This document shows, in pieces, positions 22,148-33,161 of a stretch of DNA of 64,000 nucleotides (position 1 is its first letter; the number at the start of each line of letters is the position of its first letter). The notes under the pieces are model-generated. The model worked only from the letters and a program-made list of their open reading frames with translations, was not told the origin of the DNA and made no database searches. The DNA comes from Salvia splendens (lineage: Eukaryota; Streptophyta; Magnoliopsida; Lamiales; Lamiaceae). The stretch is taken from contig NC_056033.1 in NCBI RefSeq assembly GCF_004379255.2, positions 23,552,209-23,616,208 of the forward strand, read 5' to 3'. Made by a program: the position numbers and the translations under genes.

Positions 22148-23050
22148 ACTGGTTATGTGCTGGTGTTAGTATTTAGATTTTGTCACTCTCTATGGTTCTT
22201 GATATTGTGGTGTTAGGTTAGGGCAATGGTAATTTTTTTAGCTTGGGGTGGGTGATGCTCCAAATTCTATTGATTTGTTGTGTTTTCTTCTTTTACTCTG
22301 CTCACCTCTTGCCGATGGCTCGAGCATTTTAATACATTTATTGTACCTACGAAAAAAAGGTATATACTGTGACAGACTCAAAATTTCGACTGGAGTCCCC
22401 ATGCCCCAAATTACTATCAACAATTATATATTGTTTTGTGATATTTGTCTCACCAAAAGTAATTGTGACATGGATGGTGGTAGGAAGTCGAGATCTATAG
22501 ACCGATAATGAACGACAAATAATAAAAGGGTGGTGACAATAACTAGAGATACATATAATGAAGTAACGTAAATATTGAAAAAACTGACATGGTCACGTAT
22601 ACTTATAAGATCAATTATACACATTTGTTTTCGAAATAAAAAATTTGTGGTGTATGTAAACTTTTTAAATTTGACTATAACTAATAAATTTTTATATTAA
22701 AAGTATGTGTGAAACAAGTAGTATTTTATTAGAAAGTGCGTGTGAAACCAAAAAAATAAAGTGTGCTAAGTTATAATTAAAGCATGTGTGTATTTTAAAA
22801 AAAATGAGCAAATGTGAAATAAAGTTGACATAGTAAAAAGTTGTGTTCAAATGTGAAATGAGAAATAGAAAGATATAAATGAATTAAGAGTTCAAGGAGG
22901 TGCGTTAGCCGCCTGTACTAACAGATGAAAATATCCCGGGTGGTTGTGTGTGAAACTTGTAGGATTATTCCCACGATGTCAATTTTTAAAGATGTTTAAT
23001 TTCTATATATATAAACAAATCTCTTTCTCTTGTCTCCTCACTAAAATATC
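22148..23050. other. AT-rich sequence with no recognised gene
   Basis: Short open frames on both strands lack protein-like features. Repeated words such as ATGTGTGAAA and AATGTGAAAT hint at a decayed MITE near 22640-22880, but no termini could be defined. Confidence 0.45.
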
Positions 23051-23055
23051 ATTTA

Positions 23056-23305
23056 CTCCGTTCGTCTGTGAAATGTTATCCAGTTTTACTATTTTAATCC
23101 ATCTACGAAAAATTGTCCACTTTGCTTTTCTTTTATTTTGGTAAATGGACCCACTTTTTACTGACTCTTTAGACTCACATTCTATTATAAAACTAATTTG
23201 TAAATGTCGGACCCTTATTCTACCAACTTTGTCACTCACTTTTCTTCACATTTCTTAAAACTCAGGCCGGATCAAACTTGGACAATATTTCATGAACGGA
23301 GGAAG
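23056..23305. mobile_element. Stowaway-like MITE
   Basis: CTCCGTTCGTCTGTGAAATG and CATGAACGGAGGAAG are the inverted ends, flanked by TA. The interior shares TTCTATTATAAAACTAAT and CTTTTATTTTGG with the MITEs at 585-839 and 1165-1378, in opposite orientation. A further short remnant (GGACGGAGGGAGTA) lies at 23336-23349. Confidence 0.8.
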
Positions 23306-23393
23306 TATCTTTTTTTCGTCTACCATCTTGAATAGGACGGAGGGAGTAAAAACTACTATTGCTGGGGTGGGGTCCGTCCATAGACCGGCCTCA

Positions 23394-24518
23394 GTGTAGG
23401 TTGGCTTGTGGGTATTTGCTTACATGTGTTCAATTTTTTGGATCGGTGAGATCAGGAAGATAGTGTATGTAATCAGTAAATCAGTCATAAGTGTTTCTGC
23501 CCGTATCAGAGATATTTCAGATTTGATAATTGGTAATTGGGGTAAAAGTGTGGAATAATGGACTGACCATTTGGCCTGATTTATTGATGGCCCATTTCCA
23601 TTGGTGTCTTGATCCATTCTGGACTTGGCCCATTACTTATGCTAGTTACCCCGATGGCTGCCACGTGTCACCATCACGCGGATCACGGCGCTGAGCCGTT
23701 GGATTTAAGGTGTGTTTCTTGTGAGTCTTTATCCTCTCACTCGACTCCTTGACTCCCTCATTCTGTTCACTACACTCTCTCTCTCTCTTCAAGTTCATAC
23801 TCCAGCTTCTCTCTAGATTCTTCTCTCTCTCTCTCTCTGAAATCTCGTCCGATCTTCTTCTCCGATGACTCCTTTATCTGTTTTTGTGAGGATCGAGTGA
23901 TATCTCTCAACATCTGTGTTGATCTGGAGATTTGTGTGAGATTCGAACGGTTGAGTTCGTTCTCTTGGTTTTTTCTGGGGAGATCTTCGGTTGATTTCAT
24001 AGATCCGTAGGTTTAGAGTGTTCTTGAGGTGTTTAGGCTGTGATTGCGAGTCAGTGAACGCGTGGGGTGGCTTTCGTGCGGTAGTAATCAGGAAACCCTA
24101 GCTCGGGGTTCGATTGTTTCCACTGTGCTCTCTTGTGACTTGTTGGATAAGACGGAAGAGGTCTTTGGCCCTTGTGAAGTCGTGTGTGCGACCTGAGGCA
24201 TTCTCTGATCTTTGTGTTTCAAGTTTCTTTCGGTTACAGTTTAGTGTTGTTTAGATCCGAGAGGATCTGTTACCTGTTGTTACTAACTTGTGTGTGAGTG
24301 TGCAGGTGAATTGCAGTGTAGGAACCGGAGCTATTGTAAGCAGTCAAGGCTTAGCAATAGATTAGGGTTTATGTAATTCTTGCAATTGTACTCTACTTAT
24401 CCTGTTGTAACATCTGGTTCTGTATTTGGCTTGTTCTTACTGAGATTAGTCATCTCAGTTGTTACATAATAAAAGAGGTCCACATAATTAGTGAATCTTA
24501 AGTGATCTGATCCCTACA
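23394..24518 (+). repeat. Possible solo LTR or promoter/leader-like segment
   Basis: The segment is unlike its AT-rich flanks. It begins TGTAGGTTGGC and ends GATCCCTACA, a possible TG..CA pair. It holds a G-box-like CCACGTGTCACC (near 23660), a CT-rich stretch (23770-23850), ATG-poor leader-like sequence and, near the end, ACATAATAAAAGAGG, resembling a poly(A) signal. No 5 bp target duplication was found and no second copy occurs here, so an LTR is only the best guess. A non-coding RNA gene or an exon-1/UTR relic is an alternative. Confidence 0.35.
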
Positions 24519-24613
24519 AAAAGGAATGCCCAGAATAGAGACAGGAAACCACATCTGGTGGATGAATCGTAGAGCTGTCTGACAGACTTCTATAAGTTAA
24601 TGAAATATTTTGT

Positions 24614-24773
24614 CCAGAGTCTTTTTCCTTAGCGACAAAGAACTTAAACATTATTGTATTAGGTGTCGAGTTATAGCACTCTTGAAATCAGTTGTAATTT
24701 TCTTCTTTTTATAGGAGTTTATTTGTAATTTCCCTTTATATAGGGGTTAATTTTAAAAAAAAAGTTAATGGAG
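24614..24773 (+). mobile_element. tRNA-like SINE with 8 bp target duplication
   Basis: Starts CCAGAGTCTTTTTCCTTAGC, has the order AAACATTATTGTATTAGGTG, CAGTTGTAATTTTCTTC, GGAGTTTATTTGTAATTTCC, and ends in an A-rich tail. It matches the minus strand of 60456-60602 throughout. There the B-box-like AGTTCGAGCCC and A-box-like TAGCGGCAATGAG are better preserved. TATTTTGT is duplicated on both sides (24606-24613 and 24774-24781). Confidence 0.82.
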
Positions 24774-25073
24774 TATTTTGTTAGTTTTGTAAAATCCGTA
24801 AATTTGCAATGTTATCAAGTCTTCAGCAAGTAATCGGTTATCATTACGGGGTAATTTTTTAAACAATTTTCTACTTAAAATTTGGAATTCATGTCATGTT
24901 CAAATAAAAATTGGAATTTGTATATTTACCAGACCTAAAGCCGGCTTAGATTAAGGATATAATAACAATTTTTCTATGTAAACGGACGGACAGCACAGGT
25001 GTCGAGTGGACTATACTTTCGTTCATATATTTTCTCAAATAAAAGTAGGTCTACAAGTGCCAAACGGAACTTG

Positions 25074-26042
<969 letters not shown>

Positions 26043-26249
26043 TTGATAATAAGAATAACGAATAGTATTAAAAAAAAGATTGCATAATATTTATCTCCAG
26101 TATGTGTACTCCATAAATTTCCCATTACGCGTGGGAAAAAAGTGGACCCTTAGCTTAATTTTCAAGCAAAATTCCACTTTTAACTGTATGGTTTACATTA
26201 TTATCGATCGATCTCCTGCTTGTGGAATTTAGTGATTATTTTTTTTATA

Positions 26250-26415
26250 CTCCTTCCGTTCCCTTATAGTTGAGTCATTTTTTCATTTTGGTAAGTTCCC
26301 TCATAGTTGAGTCATTTTTATATATAGTAACATTTTCCTCTCTCTACTTATTCACTTTTACTTTATTCTCTCTACTTTTTCCCTCTCTTACTTTTTATCT
26401 ATTTATTTACATACT
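26250..26415. mobile_element. Stowaway-like MITE, left part only
   Basis: After TA the sequence CTCCTTCCGTTCCCTTATAG begins a typical MITE, with TAGTTGAGTCATTTTT present twice and a CTCTCTCTAC-type stretch. No matching right terminus was found. Confidence 0.55.
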
Positions 26416-26419
26416 CAAC

Positions 26420-27300
26420 ATCCATTTCTTAATAATGTGATACATTATTACATTACATAAGATATGGTTACCACTGCAAATTGATAATAAAGTGATTACA
26501 ATGTCTATAAAAGCAAAATATAGTTATCCATCTCATTTTAATACAGTTGGATTTGGTCGCCGATGATAAAAATTCAACAACTATTTAAATTTGTGATATT
26601 ATATGTCAAGTTCAAAGTTTATGCAATTTTTTTTTAAAATTTAGTGATATTAAGCGTCAATAAATATGTGATAGCTTCAAATGTAGCAAAATTAAGTGAT
26701 ACGAAGAGATGGCACAAAATTATTGCACTAATACAAAAATTACTTAATGTATATTTTTATATGTAACAAAATATGTATATTTTCTCTCATGCATGAAAGG
26801 TATAAGTATACATTCTACTATTATAATTCAATTATATAACAAGTTGGATAATTGAAAAAAAAATGCACAAGTAATTATGAAATATAAATAATAAATATAT
26901 GAATCAGTTACTTAATTCAAAACGATGTGTATTTAAGTCTGTGGACAACACCAAGAAAAAGATATTACAATAAATTTTTAATATAATTTAGATAAAGAGA
27001 TAGCTATATATATAGGCAATAATAATAAGCAATACTTTTTTAGTATATACAGAAAAGCACACAAACTGACTAATTATGGATAGATTCAATTCATTTTAAG
27101 CTCTTTACTAGCATCCACATGAATACAAATATTTGTGTGCTGACCTAATTGTTAAAAGTAAGTGGGAATGGAATTAAACGCAAGTGGAAAATGAAAATAA
27201 AAATGAACGTGAAATTATAATTATGAAAATTTGCTAAAATTAATGATTTTTGAGATCAGACTTAAAATTTGGGACATAAAAGGAACACAAAACTATAATT
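26420..27300. other. AT-rich intergenic sequence
   Basis: No coding, terminal-repeat or RNA-like feature was recognised. Confidence 0.5.
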
Positions 27301-27308
27301 ATTTGATA

Positions 27309-27502
27309 CCACTCCGTCCCAGATTTCTCACTTTTCTTTTTAGTCTGTCCCAATAAAGATGTCACATTTCAACTTTTAGAAAAAGATCACTCTCACATTT
27401 ATATAAATATTATATTTTCTCTCTCAACTTAACTCACAAAACAAAAGCTCATAAAATCTCGGGTCGTCCTACAAGTGTGACATCTTTGTGAGACGGAGGG
27501 AG
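27309..27502. mobile_element. Stowaway MITE
   Basis: CCACTCCGTCCCAGATTTCT and GAGACGGAGGGAG are inverted ends flanked by TA (27307-27308, 27503-27504). Subterminal AAAGATGTCACATTT / GTGTGACATCTTTGTG is also inverted. Confidence 0.85.
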
Positions 27503-27521
27503 TATAATTTTTGTACTATTA

Positions 27522-28043
27522 CCTTCGTCCCATTAAGATATCCATAATGCTACTAAGATATCCATAATCTTGAGTAGCATGAAGTTTTAGAAAAAAATAC
27601 TAATATAGTAAAGAGAAAAAAGAGAAAAAGATAGTTGTGTGTTTAACGATGAGAGAAGAAAGATGAATTTATTTCCAAATATAAAAGTAGACATTTTAGG
27701 TGGAATTTTTAATTCCGTGTCACCATATCTCCCACTCTCTTCTTTGTTTTTTTTCTCTCTAATCTCCCTTTTCCGTTCTCCTTTTTGAAACTACATGTGA
27801 AAGATATAGGCACTCTCAATTTAAAATAATTTCAGTTAGGTAACAAATTTTCATACTTTTGCCTAGCTCAAAATAAATAGTTAGTGAATTGCCCAAAGTG
27901 GCATAAGGCTGATCAAGAGAGAGAAATAAGAAGAAAACGAGAGAGAAAAAGGATTGAGGAGATAAAAGACACATAAATTTGACATGTGTTTCTTAATCTT
28001 CGAGCCTAAAATTTTTAACTCAACTTAGTTGGGACGGATGAAA
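27522..28043. mobile_element. One or two decayed Stowaway-like MITEs
   Basis: A left end CCTTCGTCCCATTAAGATAT follows TA, and a right end CAACTTAGTTGGGACGGATG precedes TA. The two ends belong to different MITE types (the right one matches 49204-49437), so this may be two overlapping remnants. Confidence 0.5.
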
Positions 28044-28664
28044 TACTAAAATTTATAAAATAAATACATTTTTTCCTATAATAGAAAATAAATTGAATTG
28101 AATTAAAATTTTAAATATATTCACAAATGTAATTTTTATTATAATTAAAAAATAAAGGTAAAATATTTTATCAATTCTGATGTAGTTTTAACTTTTATTA
28201 TATGTAAAAATATTAATAAATTATAATATTAAATTAATTAGGTTAATTTGAATAATTAGATTCATAATTAATTATCTAATATGGTCAACACACGTTTGAT
28301 CGTTAAGTTTTAAAAAAAATGTTAATTCCGGATCATTGCTTAGAACTAAAAGATAACACACTTGATAACACACTTAATGTATAGGACTGAAAAGATTTTT
28401 AGAGCAAATATAAAAGATAAAATTTGGACTTTAGTCTTAGAAAATAGATTAAGACTATTAAGTTTTTCCGAGATAGAAAAACATGGAGTAGTTATTTCTC
28501 TTGAGAACTTTTCACTAAATTTGAGCATACTTTCACCGAAATGTTGATAGGAGCTTTTCTCTTTCAAGCGGAGCATTATAATTCACATAACTACTAACTT
28601 AACGTCACTGCCGTTCAATCATTGAGAAAACAAGAAACATAAAAATCATTATCTAAATTCAAAA
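28044..28664. other. AT-rich sequence flanking the nested retrotransposon block
   Basis: No gene or repeat terminus was recognised. Open frames near 28346-28576 on both strands look random. Confidence 0.45.
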
Positions 28665-29631
28665 TGTTGGAAAAATTTGAGATACAAACTTGCCAAGTGA
28701 AAAAATTACACTGAAAATAAAGGAAAAATACATGAAACATAACTGAACAAATTACACGAAAAACTTGTGAAAAGTGGTAAGCCGAGTCGAGGAGTCCACT
28801 TTCCGCAAGACGAGATACGCCCCGGTATTGCTCTCGGTTTAGAGTGTCGTCCCCAAAGATAAAACGGCTTCGTCTCTGAAGTAGCAGTACCGCTAGCAGT
28901 AGAGCTCCGGCGAACGAGAGTAAGGCGGGGACAGAGCTTCGATGGGAAGATTATGCAGAGAGGGAGAGAGCGTGTATGCAAGAATGCTTGTGTATGTTCT
29001 TAATGGAATGCAATGGAGTCAACAACCATTATGTGTGCCATGATGGCTTAACTGTAACCGCCGGGGGTTATTGACTGGTGCATTAGCCATTGGGAACTGA
29101 GGAGACACGACGCACATGGACATGCTACACGACGGGATACACCATGGGCAATCGGGGTCCAACGGGGACCTTTTGTCTCCCGTTATGCGTCGGGGTGCAG
29201 CGGGAACATGACGTGGACCGGACCCATCGGGGACGCACAAGGCACACGTCACCCGACACCCGGCGCACGGTGCGCGGCTCGCGCGTGTGCGCGCGTTTGG
29301 GATCTGTCACCCGTCTTGTTCCATGATAATTATTACACATAATAATTCATCTTATTAAATCATTCATCAAAGAAGTTTATCGTCCCTAATATGGGAGAAT
29401 TAACACTTGGTTAATTAATCCCTTACTTTTTCCCATAGATCATTTTTGGCTTTATTGTGACCAACTTTAATATATTATTTTTCACTCACCGGGAATAGGA
29501 TTTGAGAAAATGAATATACTACGGTCATCTACTCGGAATGTAGATCGTCGCTATTGCATTTAATTTCATAAAATTAAATGTTGTAATATTTATTATTAGT
29601 CAAAGTCGTTTGACCAAGCACGATTCCAACA
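28665..29631 (-). repeat. 3' LTR of the minus-strand Copia
   Basis: Ends are TGTTGG...CCAACA on either strand; on the minus strand it starts TGTTGGAATCGTGCTTGG right after GTGGGGGAT (PPT). Length is 967 bp. A central part (about 29200-29490) matches 48846-49112. Several ORFs inside (28706-29340) are LTR shadows. Confidence 0.82.
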
Positions 29632-31046
29632 ATCCCCCACATGAGTGGAAATTGTCAAATGCAAATGTATGCAGACACAAGCCCAACCCTCAAAAGGTAT
29701 GTAAGCATAAGGATAGGTAGTTTTTTGCTTTGAACCATCCATAGTCAACACCATCGGATACATAGGCGGACTAGTAGCACGATGCTTTGAACTATTCCTC
29801 CACGGCGTGCACCGAGACAATGATGTTAACACTTAAACACCTCAACCTCACCCGTTCTCACGTTTTGTGTCCATTTCAGGCCTTGGACACCACTTTGGAT
29901 TCATAAGTATATTGTTTGAAGCGGCCCCACTTCACACTTACATAGGTGATTCCTCTGTAAGTATGTCACGACCGCACTTGCTAAGGATAGCATAGTCGGA
30001 GAACCGTGACTATGGGTGGGGGTATAAGAAGCGGGAAAAGAATTTAGGGAAAATAAAATCAAACATTGGTTGCGAGACATGACTAATCAAGTGCTGATAC
30101 ATAGAAGAAAAGATACTCAATCATGAAAACTCGAGTAATTGTTTATAAAAATCAAAATATTAGAGTTTTGAACAAAATAGACCTGAGTATTTTAAGATGC
30201 ACAACGGAAGCAAATGAACGCGGTTCCATGTATGAAGACATGAACCTCCGAGAGTCAAAATCTGACTGAATTAAATGTCTTGTCTCAATAGCACTTCCCC
30301 CACCACTTCGCGGCTCAACCTGCACATTTAGAATTATATGCAGGGCTGAGTACAAAAGTACTCAGTGAACACATTGCCGAAAATACAAGTATACATTTGA
30401 AAATATTGTCAAGCCATCATCACAGTAACACTCGGGGGTGTTTATTGAAAAGGCCCGAGCTTACTAAAAATATTCACATTGGACTGCAGTCCCTTTTTCT
30501 GTACTTAGCCATATCTGATCACATTGTGCCGTCGAGATGGTGTTCTCGCACGGTCACCTTCCCTGCCCATCATGTCAGAGGTATTCTTGTGCCGAGAAGG
30601 TGGCCACCTTCCACGGTCATCTTCTCTGCCCAACATGTCAGAGGTATCCCGTGTACACTAATCCGAGCGGGGACACCACCCTCACTGGGACCCGAATTCG
30701 ACTTATATCATCATTCATAATTCACTTGGCCTTAGCCAAACAGATAGGCATCATACACAAAATATTTATGGCAAGACAACATCTTTAAAAATCACAAACA
30801 TGTGTTCGTGTTTTCATAAAATACGATTTGTATTTTTAGTATAGGAAAGCTCACCTTGATCGTTTAGATTCCTTAACTTGAATCTTTCGTTCCGACTTTA
30901 CTTGCGAAAGCACCCTTTAAAAAAAAATCACAATATAATAATACACAAATTATACTTAAGGATAAAACTACTTAAATTAGAATGCATGCACCCTCATTAA
31001 AGTCTTTTATCTCGTTTCTCAATTTTCGCGTATTTTCGATTATTCA

Positions 31047-31086
31047 GCGGCCGTCCAAGGCGTCGCGTGAGACGCCGGTCGGCCGC
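31047..31086 (-). other. Conserved LTR stem-loop (left LTR copy)
   Basis: GCGGCCG (31047-31053), GGCGTC (31059-31064), GACGCC (31071-31076) and CGGCCGC (31080-31086) form a two-step hairpin. It is also present at 42088-42127 and, in reverse, at 13932-13971. Confidence 0.75.
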
Positions 31087-32825
31087 TTACGCCCATAATT
31101 CCTCCGTTGGCTCCTCGTATTTCCCTCCACGATATCGAATTAAAATCTCAAAAATTATAAAAGTGCACAATTAAATTATCGCAACCATTTCCCCTCAAAA
31201 TATATTTATTTCGGACTTGGGATAAATTATTCATACTTCAAAAATTATTCCAGAATTTAATTAAATAATTTCGTCACGATTAATTATCGACCCAAAGATT
31301 TACTTAAAAGCCCCAAAACAATTAAATGGAGCCCAAACTAAATAAATTATCCAATTTGATATGTAAGGCCTCGTTTCTCTGTTTTTTTAACAAACAAAGG
31401 CCCAAGTCTGTAAAACACAAAAGGCCCAATAATTAGAAATGGGCAGCCCCACATTCATACTCCCTTTCACCCATCGTGACTTCTCCAGATTCTTCCCCAA
31501 ACATTTCCTTTTCCTTTCTCCTTCATTAATTCGAGATCCCCAATTTGATTTCTCTCTCAATCTCTCCTTCGATCACTGTCGAGCTCGTCGTCCGTCCCTC
31601 GAGTCGGCGCACCAGGCTATCGGCTACCTCGTCGGCGCCCTCCTTTCCCTCTCACTCCTTTCCTATTTCTCATATGCAAATTTCTCTCATATCCCCAAAT
31701 CTGAAAATCCCTAATTGAAAACAAAGAAGCAGCAACGCCTCCTCCGTCTTCCTCACGGCTCTTCGCCATTTCAATATGTCGTCAGACTCTGCTGCTGCTG
31801 TCGTCCAGCCACTGCCTCCGTCAGACGCCGGAAGAGCTGCTGCTGTCACCACCGGGTCAGGCTGCTGCTGTCGCCGCCGTCGTCCAATCCGTCGCTCTCC
31901 AAACTCGCCCAGCCACCGCCGCCGTCAGCAGCGTCCAGCCACCGCCGCAGTCAGCAACGCCCAGCCACCGCTGCCGTCAAAGCTCAGAGCCGTCGCCATC
32001 GCTGTCGGCTTCTCCGCTAGTTCGTGCAGTTGTCTGAACTGCCCCGAACAGCTCTGAAACGACACCGCACAGCCCCGAAACCAACCCGAACCACCCGAAA
32101 GGTTCTAGACAGGCCCCAATTAACTCCGATTTTGCCCCGAACAGCTTCGAATAGCCTCAAAGAGTCCCGATGTAAGTTTCTACTTGGTTTCATGAGTTAA
32201 AGTCTGGTTCTTGAACTCAGTTCGCTTTGATTAAAACGATTAAAGATTGATTCCAGATTGTTCATTTAATTCCGAGTTCAGCGTGGGAGTGTTCAATTGT
32301 GTTAATTGCTTGAGTTATGCGATTAGTTCGGATGATGGTATGCAAAAATTGATGATTAAACTTGAAATAGGGGGAAGTATACCTTCGACGGATTTTGAGA
32401 GGATTATCGATAGCTCTCTCTCGAATTTGGTTCTCGATTTCTTGAGTAGGAAAATTAAAGAATGAATCTTGTTTTACCGCAGAGACGGGAGAAACGGATT
32501 GTGCAGCAAATATTATAGAGGAAGAGGATTTGGTTGGGATGTGGGGGTGAGTAAAAGAAATTGATTGTGCATCTATATGCGTACTCACCAAGGCAAGGCA
32601 AGGCAGTGAAAGTGACGGTGGTAGCAAGTGGCTGACATTCCTCTCCCAAATATTATCCTTTGTCAGTAGATAAGATGGCCATGAAACTTATCCTTAAAAA
32701 TATATTCGTTCAGAGGATATGATTTCCTCCTGCTCTCTAATTAATGCAGCATTAAATGCTGCATGATGGCATATATTCTCTCGGATCTTTCCAATGTTAC
32801 ACCTTATTTTATTCTATTTATTTAT

Positions 32826-33116
32826 TGTAGTTGTGATGAATCAGCTGGATGTTAAAGTGAAGAAGAGAAGCTCACTCGAGCTTCAGCAGCCGTTAGATGA
32901 GGTTCATTAATTTGGGCCTTTTAATCTGGGTCGTTAGATAAAATAGCCGTTTAGCCTCAGATTAGTTTTAATAGTTAGTTAGTGATTGTAATTTCAGTTT
33001 CACACACACACAATCTATCTCTCTCTCTGTAATCGATCGAGCTCTGTAACTCCTCAAGATTTCTCATATATGCAAGTTCAATTTCCCATCTTCTTCGCAA
33101 TATCCATTCTTTAACA
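32826..33116 (+). repeat. Left LTR of the young Copia
   Basis: TG...CA ends (TGTAGTTGTGATGAATC ... CATTCTTTAACA), 291 bp, with a (CA)n/(TC)n stretch near 33000-33030. Confidence 0.95.
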
Positions 33117-33134
33117 ATTGGCGCCGTCTGTGGG
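33117..33134 (+). promoter_or_regulatory. Probable primer binding site of the young Copia
   Basis: ATTGGCGCCGTCTGTGGG lies directly after the left LTR. Position fits a tRNA primer site; the matching tRNA was not determined. It is not the initiator-Met site used by many Copia elements. Confidence 0.6.
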
Positions 33135-33161
33135 AATCAAAGTAGATTCCTCAAAGAATTT

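Noticed and set aside
23770..24000. Minus-strand ORF rich in Glu, Arg and Ser
   Set aside because: Produced by a CT-rich stretch on the plus strand; low complexity with no other support.
31439..32057. Open frames in the Gypsy LTR (for example starting MGSPTFILPF and MKTKKQQRLL), repeated at 42481-43212
   Set aside because: They are present twice only because both LTRs carry them. They are antisense to the element, Arg/Cys/Ser-biased from CTG/CCG-rich DNA, and resemble no protein family.
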